A stretch of DNA of 6,510 nucleotides from NCBI GenBank assembly GCA_021777365.1, contig JAJYDP010000285.1, forward strand, positions 1 to 6,510. Direction: 5' to 3'. The notes below the pieces were generated by a model. That model was not told where the DNA came from. It searched no databases and saw only the letters and a list, made by a program, of their open reading frames with translations. The DNA comes from Chloroflexota bacterium (GTDB taxonomy: Bacteria; Chloroflexota; Limnocylindria; Limnocylindrales; CSP1-4). How positions within the stretch are numbered: the first letter of the stretch is position 1; each line of letters starts with the position of its first letter. The position numbers were made by a program, and so were the translations under genes. Below are positions 1 to 4,869 of this stretch, one piece after another.

Positions 1-1031
1 GCCAGGTTCACGCCGGCGGCAGCGATCCCCCCGAGGGTGGAGACGACGGCCACCGCCGGGACCACGTCGAGCCCGGCCAGCACGCCGGGGACCAGGGCCG
101 CGGCGAGCAGCGAGGGCAGCAGCACGGCCGCGCCCCCATGCCGGTGGGCGACGCGGCGTGCCAGCACGTAGCCGGCCACGAGGCCGATCGCCTGCCCGCC
201 GCCGATGAGGCCCACCCAGGCGTTGGAGGCGTGGAGCTCGTGGACGTAGTAGAGCGGCAGCAGTGGCGTGACGAGGCCCACGGCGGCCGAGTAGACGAAG
301 GCGCGGGCCTCGTAGGCCAGGAAGCCCACGTGGCCCCGGGCCTCCCGGCCAAGCACCCGCGGGCCGGGCAGGCTCCGGACGGCACCACGGCCGGCGACCG
401 GCGCCTGGTCGGCGATGACGATGCGCCGGGTCAGCGCGAAGCTGACGACGCCGGCGAGCGTGAAGCCGACCAGCAGCCACTCGAAGTTGGCCGGGAAGCG
501 CAGCACGCCGAGCAGGCCGCCCGCGGCGGCCACGCTCAACGCCGTGGCGATGCCCATGAGGGCCCAGCGCCGGCCCAGCAGGTCGTACCGGCCCCGCGGG
601 CCGGCGGCCGCATCCATGATGATGGGGAAGGCCACCAGCGCCGCCGTCGACGGCAGCGCGGCGAGCGTCCACACCGCGAGCATGGCGGGCAGCGCGGCGC
701 CGGGCGGGGCCAGTGCGGCCACCAGGGCCATCGCGGCGTAGCTCGCCCAGCCCAGCAGCCGCAGGCGGCTGTACCAGGGGACGATGTTGCGCCGCCGCCC
801 GAGCCAGCGTCCCAGGGGGATGGCGAAGCAGACCGCGGAGAGGGCCGGGAGCGTGGTGAGCAGGCCCACCTGGGCGCCCGACGCGCCCAGCCGCACGAAG
901 AAGACGGGCAGGAACGTCCCCGCCGCGCTCAGCACGCCGACGAAGATCGAGTCGACCTGGATCAGCGCGAAGTTGCGCGCCTCGACCGAGAGCGGGACGG
1001 CCGGTGCCCGCACGCCTGGCAGGTCGGTCAC
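1..1031 (-). CDS. MFS transporter, C-terminus beyond the left edge
   Basis: Integral membrane permease of the major facilitator superfamily; substrate unknown. Reading the minus strand from GTG at 1031 gives 343 open codons without a stop to the window edge. About ten hydrophobic segments are visible (roughly residues 24-48, 52-76, 91-110, 113-139, 155-176, 183-203, 236-262, 268-291, 301-320, 323 onward), so the last two helices of a 12-helix protein are missing. The loop after helix 2 carries GRWLGRRRN (residues 74-82), in the place of the MFS loop 2-3 signature. The stretch RGRYDLLGRRWALMG (147-161) followed by FPANFEW resembles a group of MFS proteins I associate with Chloroflexota-type genomes; that is from memory. 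Start choice: GTG 1031 has GGAGG five bases upstream. An in-frame GTG at 1067 overlaps the TGA of the upstream permease as GTGA and would add 12 residues (TEAGDRRAEAAV after the start). Either way it is closely linked to that gene and probably co-transcribed. Confidence 0.88.
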   Translation of the reverse strand, partial: MTDLPGVRAPAVPLSVEARNFALIQVDSIFVGVLSAAGTFLPVFFVRLGASGAQVGLLTTLPALSAVCFAIPLGRWLGRRRNIVPWYSRLRLLGWASYAAMALVAALAPPGAALPAMLAVWTLAALPSTAALVAFPIIMDAAAGPRGRYDLLGRRWALMGIATALSVAAAGGLLGVLRFPANFEWLLVGFTLAGVVSFALTRRIVIADQAPVAGRGAVRSLPGPRVLGREARGHVGFLAYEARAFVYSAAVGLVTPLLPLYYVHELHASNAWVGLIGGGQAIGLVAGYVLARRVAHRHGGAAVLLPSLLAAALVPGVLAGLDVVPAVAVVSTLGGIAAAGVNL

Positions 1032-1036
1032 GGCCG

Positions 1037-1041
1037 CCTCC
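1037..1041 (-). promoter_or_regulatory. Shine-Dalgarno GGAGG for the second MFS gene
   Basis: On the minus strand GGAGG is followed by CGGCC and GTG (1031-1029), an ideal five-base spacing. This favours the 1031 start over the GTG at 1067, whose nearest GGAGG lies about 13 bases upstream inside the preceding gene. Confidence 0.6.
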
Positions 1042-1063
1042 GCGCGCCGGTCCCCGGCTTCCG

Positions 1064-2242
1064 TCACGCGGCCGACACGACCTCCGCGGGCTCGAGCGCG
1101 GCCAGCCCACCGGAGGCGGCGAGCAGGACCGCGGCGCCGAGCATGCCCACGCCCAGCCCGAGCACCGGCGACAGGAAGCCCACGACGGGCGGGTACACGA
1201 GCCCGCCGACGCCGCCGGCTGTCACCATGACGCCGCTCACGCTCGCGGACCGGGCCGGGTGGCGCCCGCTCGCGAGCGACATGATCGACGGGTAGACGGG
1301 GCCGTACGCGAGGCCGATGACGGCGAACAGGACCACCGTGCCCGGCCAGCCCGGCACGAGGACGGCGAGGAGCATCCCTGCGGCGCCTGCGAGGGCGCAC
1401 ACGGCGATGACCGAACCCAGGTCGAACCGGTGCACGACGCGCGCGGCAAGGATCCGGCCCGTCGCCAGCCCGGTCCAGAACATCGTGAGCGCCACGGCGG
1501 CGACACTGCCGTGGGACGGCGACAGGAAGCGCACCACCCATCCGGTCACGGCCGCCTCCGACCCGACATAGCAGGCGATCGCGAGCGCCGCACCCGCCAG
1601 CGCCACGGAGAGCCGGAACCCTCGAGCGGCGGCCGAGCGGGGCCGAGGGACCGATCGCGCGGCACCCGGCGCGGGCGCTGGGGCCGCCCGAGGCGCGGGG
1701 GCGAGCGCGAGCATGCCCGCGAGGAGCCATCCGGCAAGACCACTCGCCAGCAGCACGCCCTGCCAGGCCGTCCCGGTCGCCACGAGCCAGGCCACCACGA
1801 CGGGTCCGGACAGCGCGCCGAGCGCGTAGAAGACGTGCAGCCGACTGAGCGCGTTGCTTCGTGCCGCAGGGTACGCATCGATGATCAGGCTGTTGGCGCA
1901 GACCATGAGGGCGCCGGTGCCGAACCCCTGGATCGCGGCGCCCAGGATGAAGAAGGACCACGCCGGCGCCATGCCCTGCGCGATCGTCGCGGCTCCCGCC
2001 AGCAGCCACGCCGCGGGGAAGGCACGCCCGCGCCCCAGCCGTCCCACGAGCGGCCCGCCGACGACGGATCCGGCGATGTAGCAGGCCGAGTTGACGAAGT
2101 ACACACCGCCGATCCCGCTGTCGGACACCGCGAAGCGGCGCTCCACCAGCAGGATCACGGTCGGGACGATGACCGCCGTCCAGCCCAGCAGGAACATCGT
2201 GGCGTGCGCGAGGTGGGTCGAACGGTGCGTGGGCAGGCTCAT
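1064..2242 (-). CDS. MFS permease, FucP-like (fucose/sugar permease type)
   Basis: A 392-residue major facilitator permease of normal family length. It shows twelve hydrophobic segments in two halves, separated by an Ala/Pro/Arg-rich cytoplasmic linker (about residues 182-208). Features typical of the FucP/FHS type: GxG-N-x-L in helix 4 (GFGTGALMVCANSLI, 106-120), then NALSRLHVFYALGALSGP (130-147), which matches the N-x-L-x-x-L-H-x-F-G-x-G-A-x-x-G-P pattern of sugar permeases related to fucose permease. In the second half, YVGSEAAVTGWV (225-236), FWTGLATGR (255-263) and GPVYPSIMSL (314-323) match the same family. The substrate cannot be read from sequence; a sugar imported by proton symport is the family expectation. 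I start at ATG 2242 because the conserved N-terminus begins there; the open frame extends to 2602 but into Arg/Pro-rich, non-protein-like sequence. No clear Shine-Dalgarno precedes it. It is divergent from the GH26 gene and directly upstream of the second MFS gene. Confidence 0.9.
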   Translation of the reverse strand: MSLPTHRSTHLAHATMFLLGWTAVIVPTVILLVERRFAVSDSGIGGVYFVNSACYIAGSVVGGPLVGRLGRGRAFPAAWLLAGAATIAQGMAPAWSFFILGAAIQGFGTGALMVCANSLIIDAYPAARSNALSRLHVFYALGALSGPVVVAWLVATGTAWQGVLLASGLAGWLLAGMLALAPAPRAAPAPAPGAARSVPRPRSAAARGFRLSVALAGAALAIACYVGSEAAVTGWVVRFLSPSHGSVAAVALTMFWTGLATGRILAARVVHRFDLGSVIAVCALAGAAGMLLAVLVPGWPGTVVLFAVIGLAYGPVYPSIMSLASGRHPARSASVSGVMVTAGGVGGLVYPPVVGFLSPVLGLGVGMLGAAVLLAASGGLAALEPAEVVSAA

Positions 2243-2371
2243 GCTCGGGGCATGATGGGGCCTGGGAGCACGGCCGTGGGCGCGGGCCCGCACCCCGCTG
2301 CCGATCGCCGGTGGCGCGCCGGTACTTCCGCCGGGCTTGACCGGTCGCCGTGGGTCGAGAAGCTGGGACCC
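2243..2371. promoter_or_regulatory. Divergent promoter region between MFS pair and GH26
   Basis: These 129 bases must hold the start signals for both divergent units. On the plus strand TTGACC (2337-2342) is a fair -35 match, but about 17 bases on I see only AAGCTG, a poor -10, and this would put transcription start nearly on the ATG at 2372. GACCGGTC (2339-2346) is a perfect 8-base palindrome overlapping that -35, and GGCGCGCC (2313-2320) is another; in DNA this GC-rich both could be chance. No minus-strand promoter stands out. A shared operator controlling both directions is an inference. Confidence 0.35.
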
Positions 2372-3628
2372 ATGCGCCGAACCCGCCCGTTCCTGGCCGC
2401 GACCCTCACCGGCGCGCTCCTCGTCGCGCTCACGGGCTGCGGCGGTGGCGCGGCGTCCGTACGGGTGGGGCCGGCCACGCCCGGCCCGGCGGGCAGCCCG
2501 GCCGCGTCGTCGGCGGGCACCGCGGCCCCCGGCAGCGCGGCGTCCACGTGCTCGATCCCCGGTGCGAGCGGCCCTGGTCCGGCCCCGGCCGATCTTCTCC
2601 ATCCAGCGGGAACCTGGTTCGGGATGGCGATCGACTGGTCATCCGACAGTGTCGCGACGGTCTCGGCGCGACTGGGCGCGGGCCACACCCCGGCCGCCTG
2701 GGTGAACTTCGTCACCTTCCCGATCCCGAGGGCCGACCGAGGCAACCTCGACGCCTTCTACGCGCAGGTGCGATCCGCCGGTGGCATCGCGGTGCTGACA
2801 CTGCAGCCGAACGGCGGACTCGGCACCGTGACCCCGGCGGCCGCGATGGACCTCGCGCGGTTGCTGGCCGGGTACCGGGCCTGCGGTGTCTCGACGATCG
2901 TCCGCTTCGCGCACGAGATGAACGGCTCCTGGTACCCCTGGGGGCAGGATCCGGTCGCCTACGTCGCGGCCTTTCGCACGGTCGCGGCGGCGGTCCACCG
3001 GGCAGCGCCGGGGAACGCCATGCTCTGGGCCCCGAACAGCGGGGACGGCTATCCGTTCACCGGCGGCCAGTACGGAGCCAGGCCGGGCACGTCAGCCTTC
3101 GCCGCCCTCGACACGGATCACGACGGCCGGCTGACGGGCAGCGATGACCCGTACGCGCCCTACTGGCCGGGCGCTGCCGCGGTCGACTGGGTGGGCATGT
3201 CGCTCTACCACTGGGGCAACAGCTACCCGTGGGGCGCCAACGACGTGCCGCCTGCCCAGCAGTTCACCGACCTGCTCACCGGTCGCCGGGGCGTCTCGGC
3301 TGGCTCGTCCCCGGACTTCTACGCCACCTGGGCGCAGGGACACCACAAGCCACTCGCCATCGTCGAGACCGCCGCGTTCTGGCGGCCCGACGCCGGCGGC
3401 GCGTCGGAGCTCGCGGTGAAGCAGGCCTGGTGGCGGCAGGTGTTCTCGGCCGCCACGGCCCAGCGATTCCCCCTCATCCGGCTCATCGGCTGGTTCGAGT
3501 GGCGCAAGCTGGAGACCGAAGTGCACGCCGTGGTCGACTGGCGCCTCACCGCGGAGCCGGGACTGGTCGAGCAGTTCCTCGCCGACCTGCCGGCCGGACG
3601 CCTCCGGTTCGCCCCGACCGGGAGCTGA
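2372..3628 (+). CDS. Secreted lipoprotein glycoside hydrolase, family GH26 (beta-mannanase-like)
   Basis: A 418-residue exported hydrolase likely to cleave beta-mannan or a related beta-glycan at the outer face of the membrane. Residues 1-23 form a lipoprotein signal: MRRTR, a hydrophobic core, then the lipobox LTGC with Cys23 as the lipidated residue. A Gly/Ala/Pro/Ser-rich linker (24-77) follows. The catalytic (beta/alpha)8 domain spans about 80-412. RFAHEMNGSWYPWG (178-191) is the GH26 signature, with Glu182 the predicted acid/base; KPLAIVETA (326-334) supplies the predicted nucleophile Glu332. DWVGMSLYHWG (272-282) is another conserved block. An insert at 247-258 (DTDHDGRLTGSD) has the spacing of an EF-hand calcium loop. 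Family alternatives include lichenase or beta-1,3-xylanase activity. The frame is open far upstream, but the signal peptide fixes the start at ATG 2372; the ribosome site is weak (GGGA a few bases away). Divergent from two MFS permeases. Confidence 0.93.
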   Translation: MRRTRPFLAATLTGALLVALTGCGGGAASVRVGPATPGPAGSPAASSAGTAAPGSAASTCSIPGASGPGPAPADLLHPAGTWFGMAIDWSSDSVATVSARLGAGHTPAAWVNFVTFPIPRADRGNLDAFYAQVRSAGGIAVLTLQPNGGLGTVTPAAAMDLARLLAGYRACGVSTIVRFAHEMNGSWYPWGQDPVAYVAAFRTVAAAVHRAAPGNAMLWAPNSGDGYPFTGGQYGARPGTSAFAALDTDHDGRLTGSDDPYAPYWPGAAAVDWVGMSLYHWGNSYPWGANDVPPAQQFTDLLTGRRGVSAGSSPDFYATWAQGHHKPLAIVETAAFWRPDAGGASELAVKQAWWRQVFSAATAQRFPLIRLIGWFEWRKLETEVHAVVDWRLTAEPGLVEQFLADLPAGRLRFAPTGS

Positions 3629-3659
3629 GCCGCCGACCGCGCCTCGCCGTGCGCAGCGC

Positions 3660-3727
3660 GCGAGACCGGCTCGACGGGGCGTTCTCGCCCAGGCGCGGGA
3701 CCCTGAGTCCGTGCGCGGGATCCCGCG
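3660..3727. terminator. Possible hairpins between convergent GH26 and OsmC genes
   Basis: The 108 bases between the convergent stops hold several inverted repeats. GCGAGA (3660-3665) can pair with TCTCGC (3683-3688). CGCGGGA (3694-3700) can pair with TCCCGCG (3721-3727) across a 20-base loop. The second arm also forms a perfect 14-base palindrome CGCGGGATCCCGCG (3714-3727), because GCGCGGGA occurs twice (3693-3700 and 3713-3720). There is no T-tract on either strand, so intrinsic termination is doubtful. The location between convergent genes is the main argument for a bidirectional terminator. Confidence 0.3.
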
Positions 3728-3736
3728 GCCTGTCCG

Positions 3737-4147
3737 CTACGCGCGCGCCTGAGCCCCCAGCACGCTGTCCACCACGATCACGGGCGGGTGCTCGAAGTGC
3801 TTCTTCACCGCGCACTGGTCGGCGGCGCGCACCACGGCATCGACGTACTTCGCCGGGAAGGTCTCGGGCAGCTCGATGGTCACCTGCACCTGCGTGACGA
3901 GGCCGCTGTAGGGATCGGACCACATGCGCTGGACGAGCCGGATGTCATCGGTCGGGATGCCACGCTGCCGGCAGAAGCCCAGCACGTAGATCCCGGCGCA
4001 CGTCCCGATCGTGGAGAGGAAGGTCAGGAACGGCGTCGCCGCCGAGCCCTGGCCGCCCCCGGACGGGGGTTGATCGGTCGGGACGGTGAAGCCGCCGTAG
4101 TGCGCGTCCACGCGTGCGCCGCCGGGGAAGTCGATGATCATGTCCAC
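3737..4147 (-). CDS. OsmC-family protein (thiol peroxidase-like)
   Basis: A 136-residue cytoplasmic protein of the OsmC/Ohr superfamily, normal in length. Characterised members reduce organic hydroperoxides with a pair of cysteines; many OsmC paralogues have no tested substrate. Both expected cysteines are present: Cys50 in TPFLTFLSTIGTCAG (38-52) and Cys112 in DQCAVKKHFEHPP (110-122), which supports a working redox pair. A third, Cys59, lies in GFCRQRGIP (57-65). The N-terminus (IIDFPGGARVDAHYGGFTVPTDQP, read in two parts at 4-15 and 16-27) fits a subgroup distinct from classical Ohr. GTG 4147 is chosen because GAGAGG lies eight bases upstream; ATG 4141, two codons in, is the alternative. 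Convergent with GH26 and divergent from DUF2277. Its promoter probably lies in the AT-rich island about 100 bases upstream. Confidence 0.9.
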   Translation of the reverse strand: MDMIIDFPGGARVDAHYGGFTVPTDQPPSGGGQGSAATPFLTFLSTIGTCAGIYVLGFCRQRGIPTDDIRLVQRMWSDPYSGLVTQVQVTIELPETFPAKYVDAVVRAADQCAVKKHFEHPPVIVVDSVLGAQARA

Positions 4148-4155
4148 GTCAGGAA

Positions 4156-4161
4156 CCTCTC
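4156..4161 (-). promoter_or_regulatory. Shine-Dalgarno GAGAGG for OsmC
   Basis: GAGAGG on the minus strand is eight bases from GTG 4147 and fourteen from ATG 4141, so it supports the GTG start. Confidence 0.55.
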
Positions 4162-4246
4162 GCTCGGGGCGCCGTGGTGCGATCCGCCCGCCGGACCTGC
4201 GCCCGGGGCCGGACGCCTCCCCCTGTGGGCCGGCGCCGCTCTCGCT

Positions 4247-4276
4247 GTTACTTTACTACTTGCGCAATAACGCAAT
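4247..4276. promoter_or_regulatory. AT-rich island with TTGCG-N6-CGCAA palindrome
   Basis: This is the only conspicuously AT-rich patch in the non-coding sequence: about 60% A+T over 30 bases in a surround near 75% G+C. It contains TTGCG (4260-4264), CAATAA, CGCAA (4271-4275), a perfect 5-base inverted repeat, with TTGCGCAA (4260-4267) palindromic within it. On the minus strand TTGCGT (4275-4270) followed by 17 bases and AGTAAC (4252-4247) is a weak sigma-70-like pair facing OsmC. The size and symmetry would suit a small dimeric repressor such as a MarR-type protein, which often controls OsmC/Ohr genes; no such regulator gene is in the window, so this is inference. Confidence 0.45.
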
Positions 4277-4278
4277 CC

Positions 4279-4309
4279 ACTGGCCGACGTCCACTGCACC
4301 CCGGCCAGT
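4279..4309. repeat. 7-base inverted repeat ACTGGCC/GGCCAGT
   Basis: ACTGGCC (4279-4285) and GGCCAGT (4303-4309) are perfect reverse complements separated by 17 bases. It could be an operator with half-sites about 24 bases apart, or a stem-loop in a transcript. The right arm overlaps the first copy of the direct repeat described separately. Confidence 0.4.
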
Positions 4310-4343
4310 ACCGGGTGGCATCCACCGTGACCGGGCAGTACCG
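4301..4343. repeat. 13-base direct repeat CCGGnCAGTACCG bracketing a hairpin
   Basis: CCGGCCAGTACCG (4301-4313) and CCGGGCAGTACCG (4331-4343) match at 12 of 13 bases and are exactly 30 bases apart, close to three helical turns. Between them GGTGG-CAT-CCACC (4314-4326) is a perfect 5-bp hairpin with a 3-base loop. The second copy ends nine bases before the DUF2277 ATG, so a protein bound there would cover its promoter or start. Confidence 0.5.
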
Positions 4344-4351
4344 TGACGCAC

Positions 4352-4570
4352 ATGTGCCGAAGCATCAGGACGCTGCGCCATCCGGATTACGTTGCCGCCG
4401 ACGAGGAGATCCGCGCCGCCGCGCTCCAGTACGTCCGAAAGGTCAGCGGATACCGCGTCCCCTCCCGCGCCAACCGCGAGGCCTTCGATCGCTGCGTTGA
4501 CGAGATCACCTCGTCCTCGCGGCGACTCCTCGACGCCCTGGCCGCCGGTGGCGCGACCCGCTCCGCCTGA
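4352..4570 (+). CDS. DUF2277 family small protein
   Basis: A 72-residue protein recognised as DUF2277 by its start MCRSIRTLRHP and by EEIRAAALQYVRKVSGYRVPS (read as EEIRAAALQYV at 20-30 and RKVSGYRVPS at 31-40), the family's near-invariant core, followed by an amphipathic C-terminal helix (ANREAFDRCVDEIT...RRLLDAL). Full length for the family. The function of DUF2277 is unknown. Many family members begin exactly MCR, so I take ATG 4352 rather than the in-frame GTG at 4343. No Shine-Dalgarno is visible; TACCGT at 4339-4344 has the TAnnnT form of a -10 box seven bases before the ATG, which would give a leaderless transcript. Divergent from OsmC, sharing the repeat-rich gap. Cys2 early in the chain and the Arg/Lys-rich core are noticeable, but I draw no function from them. 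Confidence 0.9.
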   Translation: MCRSIRTLRHPDYVAADEEIRAAALQYVRKVSGYRVPSRANREAFDRCVDEITSSSRRLLDALAAGGATRSA

Positions 4571-4711
4571 GTTCGCTCGCCGGATTCCCGTGGGCAGGCA
4601 GCGGCAGCAGTGGGACCGCCCGACCTGGCCTTCAGGACCGCTTCAGGAACCCTGCGCATGATGGTGCCCGTCTCCTCTCTCCTCCCTCCTCCTCGGACCC
4701 GGAGACCACCG

Positions 4712-4743
4712 ACGAGCCCCGGCACCCTCCCGCCGGGGCTCGT
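4712..4743 (+). terminator. Perfect 12-bp GC-rich terminator-like hairpin
   Basis: ACGAGCCCCGGC (4712-4723), an 8-base loop ACCCTCCC, and GCCGGGGCTCGT (4732-4743) form a perfect 12-bp stem, extendable by a G-U pair. Only TC follows, with no real T-tract, as is common for terminators of high-GC bacteria. Position fits termination of DUF2277 transcription 140 bases after its stop, or attenuation ahead of the GyrI-like gene 127 bases downstream. The stem is symmetric, so the minus-strand orientation cannot be excluded. Confidence 0.6.
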
Positions 4744-4783
4744 TCATGTCCCACGACGCCGGCGGGCCGCGAACGCGCGCCAC

Positions 4784-4835
4784 CTCCGGGCCGTCCCGGA
4801 GTCCGACCGGCCCTTGTCCGCCGGGAATGCTCCCG
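4784..4835 (+). other. Two tetraloop-sized hairpins upstream of the GyrI-like gene
   Basis: CTCCGGG (4784-4790), CCGT, CCCGGAG (4795-4801) is a perfect 7-bp hairpin with a 4-base loop. CGGGA (4822-4826), ATGC, TCCCG (4831-4835) is a 5-bp hairpin with a 4-base loop. They lie 35 to 86 bases before the GTG start and could structure the leader RNA. Short GC hairpins arise easily by chance in this composition. Confidence 0.3.
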
Positions 4836-4857
4836 CCATGCTGCGCGCAGCCCCGCC

Positions 4858-4863
4858 GAGGAG
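4858..4863 (+). promoter_or_regulatory. Shine-Dalgarno GAGGAG deciding the GyrI-like start
   Basis: GAGGAG abuts ATG 4864 directly, which is too close for initiation, but lies six bases from GTG 4870, two codons into the same frame. It therefore supports the GTG. Confidence 0.6.
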
Positions 4864-4869
4864 ATGCCC

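Larger units (their letters stand above)
4571..4857. other. Non-coding stretch with homopyrimidine tract
   Basis: These 287 bases contain no ORF I believe. Contents in order: an 11-base-period repeat CTTCAGGA (4630-4637 and 4641-4648); a 24-base uninterrupted pyrimidine tract (4671-4694); GTCTCC (4670-4675) able to pair with GGAGAC (4701-4706) around that tract, extended by GGT (4663-4665) with ACC (4708-4710) across a bulge; then the strong hairpin at 4712-4743 and two smaller ones (annotated separately). The stretch may be the 3' end of the DUF2277 transcript followed by the promoter and leader of the GyrI-like gene. No convincing -35/-10 pair is visible for the latter. Confidence 0.4.

Noticed and set aside
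138..1295. 385-codon plus-strand frame over the MFS genes
   Set aside because: Arg/Gly/His/Gln-rich shadow translation, antisense to two membrane proteins with well-formed helices.
1004..2371. Long plus-strand frame running in front of the GH26 start, which would make an 874-residue protein
   Set aside because: Its translation is His/Arg/Gly/Asp-rich low-complexity sequence antisense to a clear FucP-like permease; the lipoprotein signal at 2372 marks the true start.
2243..2602. N-terminal extension of the FucP-like permease
   Set aside because: The added residues are Arg/Gly/Ala-rich, antisense to the GH26 signal peptide and linker, and unlike any MFS N-terminus.
3144..3897. Overlapping plus-strand frames in and after the GH26 gene
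   Set aside because: Out-of-frame Arg/Pro-rich shadows of the GH26 gene extending into the intergenic region and over the OsmC gene.
4387..4725. 112-codon minus-strand frame whose internal ATG at about 4660 follows a purine-rich tract resembling a ribosome site
   Set aside because: It runs antisense through the DUF2277 gene, has a biased Arg/Ala/Gly composition and matches no family I know; the purine tract is too far from the ATG.
4590..4745. T-box riboswitch or SRP RNA in the non-coding stretch, suggested by TGGTGCC and GGCAGCAG followed by a terminator-like hairpin
   Set aside because: The T-box core AGGGTGGnACCGCG and the stem I elements are absent, the SRP GGAAGCAG core is absent, and the downstream gene is not an aminoacyl-tRNA synthetase or amino-acid gene.
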